NCBI GenBank assembly: GCA_022750195.1
Contig: JAKIWE010000004.1
Span: forward strand, 157,772-221,771
DNA: 64,000 nt
Direction: 5' to 3'
From: Thermoplasmata archaeon
GTDB lineage: Archaea; Thermoplasmatota; Thermoplasmata; Lutacidiplasmatales; UBA184
Part shown: positions 1 through 8,900 of the stretch, piece after piece
How the letters are laid out: every line of letters begins with the position of its first letter
How positions within the stretch are numbered: the first letter of the stretch is position 1
The notes under the pieces: generated by a model
Seen by the model: only the letters and a program-made list of their open reading frames with translations
Told to the model about the DNA's origin: nothing
Database searches by the model: none
Position numbers and translations under genes: made by a program

Positions 1-6
1 CCCTCG

Positions 7-543
7 ATGCGGGTCGACGCGCTCCTCGCCGATTGGAGAGCCGAACTCCCGCCGGAGATCACCAAGGAAGCGAGGGAGCAGCAGCTCTACGGGCGCGCAT
101 GGGAGGAGTACCTCGAAGGCGACTTCGGCTTCGGCCTCTGGTGCTGGCACGAGTGCGACCGACTCACCAACGCGTTCAACGGCAGCGTGCGGGACGTGAC
201 CAGGGTGGTAGGCCCGGGGCGATACCTCGGCTTCTCCCACCGCCGGGCGATCGCGGAGGCGCTCCCCCTCGACAAGGTGTACCGCCCGCGGAAGGGAGAC
301 ATGAGCACCCCTCGCCCGGAAGCGATCGTCCTTCCGCACTACCAACTCCTCTGCGTCTATGCGGTCCGGGCGAAGGAGGGCGACGCCAAGGCCAAGGCGC
401 AGTACACGATCGCTCTCGGTGAGCTCGAAGAGCGCCGTCGGGCCGACCCGTTCCTCCGCCATTTCGAGACGTTCGCCAAGCTCCTAGACCGGGCCACCGC
501 GAAGCCCTCGACCGCCGCCCCGGCGGGCCCCTCGAGCCGCTGA
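7..543 (+). CDS. hypothetical protein, 178 aa
   Basis: I do not recognise this protein. It is a soluble, charged sequence with no signal peptide or membrane segment and a low-complexity Ala/Pro/Ser tail over the last 18 residues. A Trp-rich stretch (GLWCWHECDRL) lies near residues 43-53, and the second half looks helical. The reading frame is open to the left edge of the window, so the true start could lie outside; the ATG at 7 is the first visible start. It ends 61 bases before truA on the same strand. Codon use is GC3-rich like its neighbours, which supports real coding. Confidence 0.6.
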   Translation: MRVDALLADWRAELPPEITKEAREQQLYGRAWEEYLEGDFGFGLWCWHECDRLTNAFNGSVRDVTRVVGPGRYLGFSHRRAIAEALPLDKVYRPRKGDMSTPRPEAIVLPHYQLLCVYAVRAKEGDAKAKAQYTIALGELEERRRADPFLRHFETFAKLLDRATAKPSTAAPAGPSSR

Positions 544-604
544 GTGAGTTCACCGTCAGGCCGCGCAGCTCGAGGCGGCCCGCACGATCCGGGAGGCGAG
601 TTCG

Positions 605-1453
605 TTGGCGCGGTGGCTGGTGCGAGTGGGCTACGACGGGCGAGACTTCCAGGGATGGGCGAGGCAGCCGGGCGTCCGGTCGGTCGAGGGAGAGATCGAA
701 CGCGGGCTCGTCCGACAGGGCATCGCCGCGTCGGCGGAGGTGGCCCGTTTGCGCGTGGCGAGTCGCACGGATCGCGGCGTCAGCGCTCGTGGCAATGCGC
801 TCGCGTTGACGAGCTCGCTCCACGGCCCTCCGCTCCTCCGGGCGCTCAACGGGATCGCTCCGGACATCTTCTTCACTGCGGCCCGGGAGGTCGGAACCGG
901 CTTCTCCCCCCGGCGCGCGCTGCGCCGTTGGTACCGCTATTTTGAGACCCAAACGCCCCCCGTCCCTGGGGCTCTCGGTCGCTGGCGGCGGGTGGCAAGC
1001 CAGTTCGAGGGAAGGGTGGACGTCCGGTCCTTCGGGCGGCGGATGGACCCCGGCAAGCCCGTTTGGCGAGACGTCGAGCGGTTCCACGTCACGGAGCACG
1101 GCGGTGGGTTGCTCCTCGACCTATGGGCCCCCTCGTTCGTCTGGGGCATGGTCCGCAAGATGGTGACCGCGGGGCGGGCGGTCGTGCACGAGGAGCTCCC
1201 TATCGACCGGCTTCGAGCGGCAATCGAGGGTCGTGCACCCCGCGGGTTCGCGTTGGCCGAACCGGAGCCGCTGGTCCTTTGGTCGGTGGACTACGGCGAG
1301 AACTGGACCAACGCGGCGCCAGGGCCGACCCGGACGCAGCGCCGCCGCTGGCAGAAGGAGCTGTCCCGGGCCCGGACCCGTACCGACCTTCAGGAGCTGG
1401 TCTGGGCCGACTTCCTCGACCCCCAGTCGGACCGCCGTCGACGTCCCGACTAG
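605..1453 (+). CDS. truA: tRNA pseudouridine synthase TruA
   Basis: This is a TruA-family enzyme that isomerises uridines in the anticodon arm of tRNAs (positions 38-40 in the known family). The N-terminus has the family opening VRVGYDGRDFQGWARQPG, and the catalytic-Asp motif is SRTDRGVSARGNA near residues 56-68, where the Asp after RT is the nucleophile. The C-terminal half keeps FVWGMVRKMV, also typical. The length of 282 aa fits the family. The start is a TTG at 605, chosen because GGGAGG lies at 591-596 with good spacing and because no ATG fits the conserved N-terminus. The C-terminus is basic. Confidence 0.95.
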   Translation: MARWLVRVGYDGRDFQGWARQPGVRSVEGEIERGLVRQGIAASAEVARLRVASRTDRGVSARGNALALTSSLHGPPLLRALNGIAPDIFFTAAREVGTGFSPRRALRRWYRYFETQTPPVPGALGRWRRVASQFEGRVDVRSFGRRMDPGKPVWRDVERFHVTEHGGGLLLDLWAPSFVWGMVRKMVTAGRAVVHEELPIDRLRAAIEGRAPRGFALAEPEPLVLWSVDYGENWTNAAPGPTRTQRRRWQKELSRARTRTDLQELVWADFLDPQSDRRRRPD

Positions 1454-1971
1454 GGGAGGATCATCCCGACCGAGCCTTGGAACGATCCGACCCCGTACAC
1501 GACCAGTCGGTCGCCGTGCAGCGCGACCGCGGCCGAGTAGATCGAGAGCGTGTGTTGGGAGTTGACGGCGAGGGAGGATCCCAAGGACCAGGAGGCCGAC
1601 CCGTACGCGTAGGAACCAATGACACCGCCCGTGATGCTGAGCACGCTGATCGTGGAGCCGCTCGGTAGGGCCACCGCCGCTCCGTTGGAGGCGAACAGTT
1701 GGAACTCGAGGTTGCCCCACTGCAAGCCGTGACCGGCCGCCGCGACGGAGAAGTTGTTCCAGTTCCCTCCGCTCCGGTTAACGCTGATCGGCGTGCCGAG
1801 CGCGAGGGCGGTCGAGATAGGGGTCTTCGGGGCGGTCCCGTTCGTGAGGCCACTGACGAGCACGTAGAGGACTGCCGCGAGGACGACGGTCATCGCCACG
1901 AGCAGGATGGTGGCGACGATCGGGCTCACGCCACGCTTCGAGCGCGCTCCACGCCTGGACTGGTCCTTCAT
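1450..1971 (-). CDS. archaeal type IV pilin-like protein
   Basis: This is a secreted filament subunit or minor pilin. Starting at the ATG at 1969-1971, the protein (173 aa) opens with a short basic leader followed by KRG, VSPIVATILLVAM and about 20 further hydrophobic residues. That is the class III signal cleaved by the prepilin peptidase PibD/FlaK, with the hydrophobic helix forming the filament core. The remainder is a beta-rich, Ser/Asn/Gly-rich ectodomain with several N-x-S/T sites. An upstream TTG at 2016 would add 15 residues ahead of the leader; I prefer 1971 because the leader is then of normal length and GGAGGGG precedes it. It converges with truA, whose end it overlaps by 4 bases. 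It probably belongs with the filament genes at 4596-8830. Confidence 0.85.
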   Translation of the reverse strand: MKDQSRRGARSKRGVSPIVATILLVAMTVVLAAVLYVLVSGLTNGTAPKTPISTALALGTPISVNRSGGNWNNFSVAAAGHGLQWGNLEFQLFASNGAAVALPSGSTISVLSITGGVIGSYAYGSASWSLGSSLAVNSQHTLSIYSAAVALHGDRLVVYGVGSFQGSVGMILP

Positions 1972-2295
1972 TTGCGGTTGGGTCCCCTCCGGAGGGGCGC
2001 GTATGCCCCGGTTCAACTACTTGAATCCTCGGAAGTGGAGAACGTTGAATGTCGATGTAGCTCTACGTCACAAAGCGAATACGCAGTGGTGCGTATCCAA
2101 GAATTCGGCGTGCTGCCGTCTCCCGGAGGGGGTGCCGGGGGTCGCCCCCTCCGTCGCGGGGGAGGACGCATTCATTCCCGGGCCTCGCGGGGGGGCTGGT
2201 ACGGGCGAGTAGGTGCGGGTTGGGGCATCCATTTTGAAAGGGGAAGATTCCGTCGGGTCGGCTTATCGCATTGACGTGGGTTTCCTCCTCCGGCG
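1972..2295. other. intergenic region between divergent genes
   Basis: This 324-base gap separates the minus-strand pilin from the plus-strand phosphoesterase and must hold both promoters. GC-rich blocks with runs of G and C around 2125-2200 form imperfect self-complementary stretches. An AT-richer patch (2030-2105) faces the pilin and a short one near 2230-2270 faces the phosphoesterase. Open frames here are short and have no recognisable motif. I see no RNA gene or clear operator. Confidence 0.4.
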
Positions 2296-3363
2296 ATGCC
2301 CGTGGGGAGATCGATGGTCCCGTGGATGGTCACTCTCGCGCTGCTCGTGGCGGCCCTCATGATCGTGCCGGTGGGGTTCGCCCTGAGCGACCGGGCTCGG
2401 GCGACGGCGAGCGTTCAGCAGGTACCGGTGAACGGTCCGACGTGCGGGGAGTACTTCTGCCTCGCCACGCCGATCCATCATATCGTCGTAATCATGCTCG
2501 AGAACGCGGCGGCGATCAACGTCCTCGCGCAGGCTCCGTACATGGTCTACCTCGCGAAGACCTACGCCTACGCGAACCACAGTTTCGGGGCCTGCCATCC
2601 TTCCGAACCCAACTACTACGCGATCACGATGGGCACGACCGCGGGCCAGTGCAACATCGGCAACAACTCGGTCATCCCGGGAACGGGCCCGAAGAACTTC
2701 GGGAACAACCTCGGGGACCTGCTCGACGCCCGTGGGCTGAGCTGGGCGGGGTTCTTCGAGTCCATGAACCAACCGTGCGAGATCCAGCAGAACCACACCG
2801 GGGTCTACGACTCGGGGCACAACCCGTTCGTGCACTTTGGGGACATCGTTTACAACAAGGCCCGATGCGACGCGCACGTCCTCAACTTCTCCGCCTGGCA
2901 CCAGGACGTCGCGAACGGGAGCATCCCCAACTTCTCGTTCGTCGTGCCGAACACGCTCGACGACGGTCACGATACCAGCACGGCGTGGGCGGACGGCTGG
3001 CTCCACCACTTCCTCCCACCGCTCCTGAACAACACCAGCTGGGCGAAGAGCACCCTCTTCATCGTCACGTACGATGAGGGCGAGCCGGGGGGCCCGCCCG
3101 CCAATCTCCAGGGGTACTACGGCGGGATGCACGGGAACGTCAAGATCGATGGCGGCCAGGTCTACACGGCCCTCATCAGCCCGTACACGAAGGGCGAGGG
3201 AAACTTCACGTCGAACGTGACGGAGTACAACCTGCTCACGACAATCGAGTGGTTGTTCTCGCTCCACGATTGTGGTAACTACGATGACCCGTCCCAGTGG
3301 TTCCCGCCGATGGCCGGCGCGTTCGAGTGGACCCCGGCGGACAACGATACGATCGGCCGCTGA
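2296..3363 (+). CDS. secreted phosphoesterase (phospholipase C / acid phosphatase family)
   Basis: The protein belongs to the phosphoesterase family of PF04185 type, which hydrolyses phosphate mono- or diesters outside the cell. A hydrophobic N-terminal segment (about residues 10-30) acts as signal peptide or anchor. Family motifs follow in order: HHIVVIMLENA (60s), HPSEPNYYAITMG (around 105), VVPNTLDDGHDTSTAWADGWL (split here as VVPNTLDDGHD and the Trp-rich helix after it, near 220) and IVTYDEGE (near 255). The Asp/Glu/His residues of these motifs are the presumed metal ligands. Several Cys and N-x-S/T sites fit an exported protein. At 355 aa it is a compact member. The start could also be the Met at codon 7. 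It is not in an obvious operon. Confidence 0.85.
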   Translation: MPVGRSMVPWMVTLALLVAALMIVPVGFALSDRARATASVQQVPVNGPTCGEYFCLATPIHHIVVIMLENAAAINVLAQAPYMVYLAKTYAYANHSFGACHPSEPNYYAITMGTTAGQCNIGNNSVIPGTGPKNFGNNLGDLLDARGLSWAGFFESMNQPCEIQQNHTGVYDSGHNPFVHFGDIVYNKARCDAHVLNFSAWHQDVANGSIPNFSFVVPNTLDDGHDTSTAWADGWLHHFLPPLLNNTSWAKSTLFIVTYDEGEPGGPPANLQGYYGGMHGNVKIDGGQVYTALISPYTKGEGNFTSNVTEYNLLTTIEWLFSLHDCGNYDDPSQWFPPMAGAFEWTPADNDTIGR

Positions 3364-3584
3364 ACCTTGGGGGGGCGTGCGGATCGCAGACCGAAGACGC
3401 CCGAGCGAACGGGCCGAGGCCAGAGGTATGTACACTCTGGAGTGGGCCGAAGATTCCGTGGCGCAGGTAGATACCGCCGCCCCTGGTACCACGCGACGTC
3501 AGGATGCTCCAGAATCCTCGTGAAGGTGGGCCGCTCCCGCGACGCTCGTTAGCACCTAAGAACAACCCAGAGGGCCCTACGCGG

Positions 3585-4451
3585 GTGTGCGACCGAGCGC
3601 CGACGGCGGCCCATCAGGCCCTGTCTGCCGCCGCACTACCACTCCTCGCGGCGTTCCTCCTCCTAGCCGGCACAGGCGCTTCCGGGGGGGTGCCTGCCAC
3701 TATCGCGACCGACCGAGCCGGACCGAGCCCGAGCGCATCGGTCGCCGGGTTCCCGTCCGTGCCGCTCCCAACAACAGCGAGTCTGAACATCACCAACTAC
3801 ACGGCCGCGCCGTCGCGTGGCGTCGTCGGTCACCCAGTCTATTTCAACGTGACCGTCACCGGAGGGTCTGCGCCCTACACGTACTGGTACACCGGCCTCC
3901 CGCACCCGTGTGCGAGCGAGAGCGTGGCCAGCCTCTACTGCCTTCCGGGCGAGGTACAATTCTTCAACGTCACCGTTTTCGTCAACGATTCCGCCGGCGC
4001 GCACGCCAACGCCACGCGACCCCTTCAGGTGTGGTCGGGGTTCACGGGGCCCCCGCACATCGTGTCGTTCGTCGCCTGGCCCTCCTCGGTGGACGTGTAC
4101 CACCTTACGACGATCTACATCAACGCCACGTCGTCGAGCGTCCTTGGCTACACGTTCCTCGGACTCCCCCCAGGTTGTGCCTCGTTCAACATCTCCGCCA
4201 ATCAATGCATCCCGTCGCTGCCGGGGGTCTACCACCTCCGCGTGCTGGTGGCCGATGGGTTCGGTATCCAGTCGACGTCGGTGACCGTGCTCACCGTAAC
4301 CGGCACGGTGCCCCCGCCGCCCACTAGCACCGGGCCCGCTCCACCGGCCCCATGGGTGTTTCCGTTGTCGGTCGGCGTCGTCGTGATCGCCCTCGCAGCG
4401 GGCGCCCTCGTCCTCATGAGGCGAGGAAAGCGAGCAAGGCCACCGGCCTAG
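3585..4451 (+). CDS. surface-anchored beta-domain protein
   Basis: This is a predicted cell-surface protein of 288 aa with no enzymatic motif. A signal peptide covers the first 35 residues (LSAAALPLLAAFLLLAG). Two beta-sandwich-like repeats follow, each starting with a GGxxPYTYWYTGLP or TTIYINATSSSVLGYTFLGLP type motif and ending in a Cys pair, which resemble Ig/PKD domains. A Pro/Thr linker then leads to a C-terminal membrane helix and a basic tail (MRRGKRARPPA). I chose the GTG at 3585, preceded by AGAGGG at 3569-3574, over an ATG at 3504 that would put 27 non-signal residues before the hydrophobic segment. It lies 144 bases upstream of the filament ATPase gene and may be an accessory surface component. 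Confidence 0.7.
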   Translation: MCDRAPTAAHQALSAAALPLLAAFLLLAGTGASGGVPATIATDRAGPSPSASVAGFPSVPLPTTASLNITNYTAAPSRGVVGHPVYFNVTVTGGSAPYTYWYTGLPHPCASESVASLYCLPGEVQFFNVTVFVNDSAGAHANATRPLQVWSGFTGPPHIVSFVAWPSSVDVYHLTTIYINATSSSVLGYTFLGLPPGCASFNISANQCIPSLPGVYHLRVLVADGFGIQSTSVTVLTVTGTVPPPPTSTGPAPPAPWVFPLSVGVVVIALAAGALVLMRRGKRARPPA

Positions 4452-4595
4452 TGCCGGGCCGTCCGTTGGGATTTAGGTCGACCTCAACCTCCCGATTCAT
4501 TTCCCGTGCGTCCAGAAACCGGACGTATGGTGGGCTACGTAAACTAAGGAAAGTCCGGGTGAATCCCTTATTCTCGAAGGGGCGGTCGTAGTCCG

Positions 4596-6401
4596 ATGGC
4601 CCCTCCGGACGGCGCGAGCTCGACGGGCGCGCGCCCTCCGGGCCGGACCGACCCGCGGCAGAAGCCCCCCCGAAACGCGGCGGAGTCGAAACCTCAGCGG
4701 GCCTTGGCGAAGGTGAGCCCCAACGCCCGTGCCGCCCTGCTCCAGCGTTCGTTGGCCCTGGACGCCAAATTCGTCAACCCGTCCCTGCTCCCCGAGAAGG
4801 TCGCCGTCCAGTCGGAACTGGGCGAGATGCGCCGGCAACTGCTCGGGGACCGGCGAGAAGTGAACCTGACCTACCCGGTGAATCCGCCCTACGCCTTCGT
4901 CCACATCGCCTTCAGCGAGAACGACGGGGAGTTCCAGTACACGGTACTCGAGCCGACCCTTCACGTCGAGGAGAAGGCGAAGATCGTTGAGATCCGCAAA
5001 CGGATGGAGGCGATCATGGGCCAGGAGGAGCTCCCGTTCGCAGGGACTCAGAGCATCGAGAACTCTCCCATCCTCCGGGAGTACCTTCGGCAGCGGTTCC
5101 TCACCGTCCTTGACCTGTACGACATCGAGGTCCCCCTGAAACGTCGCCCGGTGCTTCTCTACTACCTGCACCGGGAGTTCCTCGGGCTAGGGCGGACCGA
5201 TGCGATCCTCCGCGACCCGTTCCTCGAGGACGTCAGCTGTCTCGGGCCGGGGGTGCCCCTCTTCGTGTTTCACCGCGTGTTCGGCTCGGTGCGAACGAAC
5301 ATCGTCTTCGACAACGAGCTGGAACTGAACAAGTACGTCTTCCGGCTGGCCCAGCTCGCGAGCAAGCACATCTCGATCTACCAGCCGATCCTGGACGCCA
5401 CGCTGCGGGACGGAAGCCGCATCAACCTCACCTTAGGGACGGAGGTCACGCGCAAGGGTTCGACCTTCAGTATCCGGAAGTTCTCGCAGGACCCGGTCTC
5501 TCCGATCGACCTCCTCCGTTTTGGCTCGCTCTCGGCTACGGAGCTGGCCTACTTCTGGATGCTCATCGAGCACCACCGTTCGCTCCTGATCTCCGGCGGG
5601 ACGGCGAGCGGGAAGACGACTCTCCTCAACGCCATCAGCATGTTCATCCGGCCGGAGGACAAGATCGTCTCGATCGAGGATACCCCGGAGATCCACATCG
5701 ACCACCAGAACTGGATCCAGTCGGTGGCGCGGTCGGGGTACGGGATGGCGAGCGGGATCTCGGGCGCTTCAGGGGTCTCGGGCATTTCCGGGAACGCGGG
5801 CCGTTCGGTGGGCAGCGTCACCCTCTTCGACCTGCTCGTGGCCGCCCTCCGCCAGCGCCCGGAGTACGTCATCGTCGGGGAGGTCCGGGGCAGCGAGTCG
5901 TTCACCCTGTTCCAGGCGATCTCGGTCGGCCATGCCTCGATGTCGACGATCCACGCCGGGTCGATCGGAGAGCTCCTCCACCGCGTGGAGAACGAGCCGA
6001 TGAACATCCCCCGGGTACTGTTCCAGGCCCTAGACTCGGTGGCCTTCCCGGCCCAAGTCTCCGTCAAGAATAACCGTGTCCGCCGGGTCTCGAGCATCAC
6101 CGAGATCCTCGAGGTCGACCCGGAGACGAACGAGCTGTTGACGAACGAGGTGTTCCGATGGGATCCGGTGGAAGATCGGTTCACCTTCCTCGGTCGCAGC
6201 TTCGTGCTGGAGAAGATCGGGAAGGTCCGCGGTAAGTCGCTCGACTGGCTCTTCGGCGAGCTGCGGCGGAAGGAGAGCTACCTCGAGATGATGAACCGAG
6301 CGAACATCACCTACTTCAAGGACGTCAGCCGCGCGATCGCGGCGTACTACGTCGACCCCTCCGAAGCGGTCCGCAAGCTCCAGGGCCTCGTCGCCAGCTG
6401 A
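4596..6401 (+). CDS. type II/IV secretion ATPase (archaeal pilus assembly, GspE/FlaI/TadA-like)
   Basis: This cytoplasmic hexameric ATPase would drive assembly of a type IV filament. The N-terminal domain (about 1-300) has the archaeal family signature, with VNPPYAFVHIAF and EDVSCLGPGVPLFVFH. Walker A is ISGGTASGKTT near residues 331-341, the Asp box is IVSIEDTPEI, Walker B lies in VIVGEVRGSES, and the His box is ASMSTIHAGS. A Gly/Ser-rich stretch of repeated SG units sits between the Asp box and the arginine-finger region (about residues 380-403). The length of 601 aa includes a basic, Pro-rich N-terminal extension. It is the first gene of a tight operon with the two platform proteins that follow. 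Confidence 0.93.
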   Translation: MAPPDGASSTGARPPGRTDPRQKPPRNAAESKPQRALAKVSPNARAALLQRSLALDAKFVNPSLLPEKVAVQSELGEMRRQLLGDRREVNLTYPVNPPYAFVHIAFSENDGEFQYTVLEPTLHVEEKAKIVEIRKRMEAIMGQEELPFAGTQSIENSPILREYLRQRFLTVLDLYDIEVPLKRRPVLLYYLHREFLGLGRTDAILRDPFLEDVSCLGPGVPLFVFHRVFGSVRTNIVFDNELELNKYVFRLAQLASKHISIYQPILDATLRDGSRINLTLGTEVTRKGSTFSIRKFSQDPVSPIDLLRFGSLSATELAYFWMLIEHHRSLLISGGTASGKTTLLNAISMFIRPEDKIVSIEDTPEIHIDHQNWIQSVARSGYGMASGISGASGVSGISGNAGRSVGSVTLFDLLVAALRQRPEYVIVGEVRGSESFTLFQAISVGHASMSTIHAGSIGELLHRVENEPMNIPRVLFQALDSVAFPAQVSVKNNRVRRVSSITEILEVDPETNELLTNEVFRWDPVEDRFTFLGRSFVLEKIGKVRGKSLDWLFGELRRKESYLEMMNRANITYFKDVSRAIAAYYVDPSEAVRKLQGLVAS

Positions 6402-6407
6402 GGGCCG

Positions 6408-7373
6408 ATGTTCCGCAAAGCCAAGGCCCCGATCGAGGCCTGGAAGACCGAAGGGGTCCCGGCCCCCATGGTGGCGCCCACTCCCCGCGAGCCGTTCGTC
6501 AAGCGGTACCGCGCGTTCTGTTTCGGTCTCATCGGCCAGCGCCTCGACAACCTCACCAGCTCCGATCTGCTGGCGGACCAGCTCAAGCAGGCCGGCATGA
6601 GCGTGACCCCCGGGATGCACCGGGCGGTCACGATCGTGACCGCGCTGATCGCGATGGCCGTCTCGTTCGTTGTCGCTCTCGTGTTGTTCCGGTTCCTCCT
6701 CCACTCCCCCGATTGGTACGCCTACGTCGGGCTGCTCACCGTGCTCACGGGGGGAACGGTCGTCGCGGGCTTCCGGTTCTTACTGAGCTCCCGAATCGAC
6801 ACCCGCAAGGACCGGATCGAGCGGGAGCTGCCGTTCACCTTCAGCGAGCTCTCGGTGTTGGCGAGCACCGGCACCTCTCCTATCGAGCTCATCCGCCGGA
6901 TGGCCCGGCGGAAGCACGACCCGGCGATGACCTCGGAGTTCGCGAAGGTCGCCTACCGGACCGACATCCAGGGGAAGGACCTGATCTCGGCCTTGGCGGA
7001 GACCGCGAAAGAGGCCCCGTCGCTGGCGCTGCGCGAGGCGTTCTGGGACCTCGCCAACATGATCCACCAGGGCGGAAACCTCGACGAGTACCTGCGGACG
7101 AAGTCCGAGGAGGTCCTCGTCCTGAAGCGGATCGCCCAGAAATCGTTCATCGAACGGCTCCAGACCTACGTCGACATGTACGTCACCCTCGTCCTCGTGG
7201 GCGTCCTCATGGGGGGTGTGGGGGCCTTCCTCCTGAACACGCTGGGCCAACGTACGTTCGGCCTCGACTCGAACGCGATCCTCTTGCTGCTCGCCTTCGG
7301 GGTCGTCCCGGTGGCGGTCGCGATGACGTCGATCCTGATCTCCCTGGCCTACGCCCGAGCCGAGGCGAAGTGA
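6408..7373 (+). CDS. type IV filament platform membrane protein (T2SSF / TadC / FlaJ-like)
   Basis: This inner-membrane platform protein anchors the ATPase and feeds pilins into the filament. Two N-terminal membrane segments lie at about residues 65-90 and 103-123. A cytoplasmic T2SSF domain follows (about 125-265), with RIERELPFTFSELSVLASTG and FWDLANMIHQGGNLDEYL as recognisable family stretches. Two C-terminal membrane helices are at about 255-280 and 290-315. At 321 aa it is a single-domain archaeal member. It begins 6 bases after the ATPase stop, and its own stop overlaps a possible GTG start of the next gene, so the three are probably translated from one message. Confidence 0.9.
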   Translation: MFRKAKAPIEAWKTEGVPAPMVAPTPREPFVKRYRAFCFGLIGQRLDNLTSSDLLADQLKQAGMSVTPGMHRAVTIVTALIAMAVSFVVALVLFRFLLHSPDWYAYVGLLTVLTGGTVVAGFRFLLSSRIDTRKDRIERELPFTFSELSVLASTGTSPIELIRRMARRKHDPAMTSEFAKVAYRTDIQGKDLISALAETAKEAPSLALREAFWDLANMIHQGGNLDEYLRTKSEEVLVLKRIAQKSFIERLQTYVDMYVTLVLVGVLMGGVGAFLLNTLGQRTFGLDSNAILLLLAFGVVPVAVAMTSILISLAYARAEAK

Positions 7374-7378
7374 GCGGT

Positions 7379-8830
7379 ATGCGACGACCGGGGCTCACGC
7401 TGGTCCTCCTCGCGCTGGTCGTCGGCGTCGGCGCGTTGATCGGCGCCGGCTCGGCGCACGCGGCCCCGGTTCCCTTGACCCCGACCGCGAGTGGGCCGCT
7501 GACGATCACGCCCACCAACCCGCTCCCGGGGTCGGTCACCAACCTCCAGACCCCCACCATCACGGCGAGCTTCTCCGACAGTGCCTCCCAGGTCGACCCC
7601 ACCCAGGTCACCCTGTTCCTCGATGGTTTCGACGACAGCTCGTTCGACGGGTTCAAGGCCACACCGACCGGCGTGAGCTTCCTCGTCCCCTCGATTCTGA
7701 AGCTGAAGGAAGGGTTGCACAACGTCACGGTCAAGGCCGCTGACAAGGTCGGCAACACCGCCCAAGAGAAGTGGAATTTCACGGTCAATACCTCGGCCGT
7801 CATCGGTCCGAGCGCGCCGATCAAGATCGCCCCGGAGAAGATCATCCTCTACGTCGCGCTCGGCATCGGCGTCGCCGCCTCCTGCTTCGGCGGCTACATC
7901 TTCTACCTCCAACAGGCGAAACGATTCACCTTCCGGAAGTACTTCGCGACCCACCCGGTCCGCACGATTTACGTCGTGCTGTATGTGCCGGTCACCATCG
8001 CCGTCCTCTTCGTCATCATCGGACTGCTCTACGTGTACAACTTGCCGTTCTTGCCGCCGGGATCGCCCGACTACGTCATCATCGTGGGGATCTTCATCGC
8101 GCTGACCGCCTTCGCGTTCTATTCACGTCGTGAGCGACAGCAGCTGCGCGCCTACGAGCGGGCGTTCGCGCAGTTCCTGTTCGAGATGGCCGATGCCATG
8201 CGGGGAGGGCTGGACCCAGCGAAAGCGATGGTCGAGCTGTCGAAGACCCAGGCCAACATCATGCGTAAGCCGCTCCGCATCGCGGCCGACGGCATCCAGG
8301 TCGGGCGACCCTTCGAGGACGTCCTGAAGGCGATGGTCGAGCCGATGAAGAGCGCGTTGATCTCCCGCTACGCCAACCTGATCGGCGAGGCCGCGACCGT
8401 CGGGGGCGAGACGTCGATCGTCATCTATCGGGCCGCGAAGGACATGGACGACTTCATCAAGATCGAGGCCGAGCGGGCGGGCGCGCTGTACCTTCCGGTC
8501 GTGGTCCTCTACATCGCCTTCGCCGTGCTGATGGCCGTCCTGTTCGCCCTCCTGTACATCGCCCCCAGTATCGGGACGCTCAACGTAGGGTCGGCGTTCG
8601 GTTCCGCCTCCCCCCTTACCTCCGGCGTGAGCGGGCAGGCGAACGCCCGGCTCGACCCCGCGACCCTCAAGGAGAGGTTCTTCGACCTCATGCTCATCAA
8701 CTCCCTCGGAACGGGCATCATCATCGGCGCCTTCACGGAGGGCCGGGCTCGAGATGGGCTGATCCATTCTCTGGGGCTCGTCGCCGCCACCACCGTCGCC
8801 TTCGCGCTGTTCCCGATTCTCATCCACTAG
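7379..8830 (+). CDS. T2SSF platform protein fused to signal peptide and Ig-like ectodomain
   Basis: This is a second platform protein of the same operon with an unusual front end. From the ATG at 7379 it is 483 aa. A signal peptide (about 1-24, ending SAHA) is followed by a roughly 110-residue Ig-like domain of the Big/bacterial type (PGSVTNLQTPTITASFSD, VTLFLDG, GLHNVTVKAADKVGNT). Three membrane segments follow (about 153-175, 200-225, 235-258), then a T2SSF cytoplasmic domain (about 265-375, with FLFEMADAMRGGLDPAKAM and YANLIGEAATVGGETSIVI), then two or three C-terminal helices. A GTG at 7370, overlapping the previous stop, is an alternative start. Ordinary platform proteins have no extracellular domain. 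Confidence 0.85.
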   Translation: MRRPGLTLVLLALVVGVGALIGAGSAHAAPVPLTPTASGPLTITPTNPLPGSVTNLQTPTITASFSDSASQVDPTQVTLFLDGFDDSSFDGFKATPTGVSFLVPSILKLKEGLHNVTVKAADKVGNTAQEKWNFTVNTSAVIGPSAPIKIAPEKIILYVALGIGVAASCFGGYIFYLQQAKRFTFRKYFATHPVRTIYVVLYVPVTIAVLFVIIGLLYVYNLPFLPPGSPDYVIIVGIFIALTAFAFYSRRERQQLRAYERAFAQFLFEMADAMRGGLDPAKAMVELSKTQANIMRKPLRIAADGIQVGRPFEDVLKAMVEPMKSALISRYANLIGEAATVGGETSIVIYRAAKDMDDFIKIEAERAGALYLPVVVLYIAFAVLMAVLFALLYIAPSIGTLNVGSAFGSASPLTSGVSGQANARLDPATLKERFFDLMLINSLGTGIIIGAFTEGRARDGLIHSLGLVAATTVAFALFPILIH

Positions 8831-8900
8831 CGGCCACCGCCGCGCCCGCGGGACGCCCCCCCCGAGTTCGCGCGTTCGCAACACCGACGGAGCAACGACG

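Noticed and set aside
2125..2200. GC-rich, partly self-complementary stretch as a riboswitch or terminator
   Set aside because: The runs of G and C allow many weak pairings but no consistent stem. Nothing resembles a known archaeal RNA element.
6713..7378. Upstream extension of the Ig/T2SSF protein
   Set aside because: It overlaps the first platform gene in another frame. The signal peptide begins right at the ATG at 7379.
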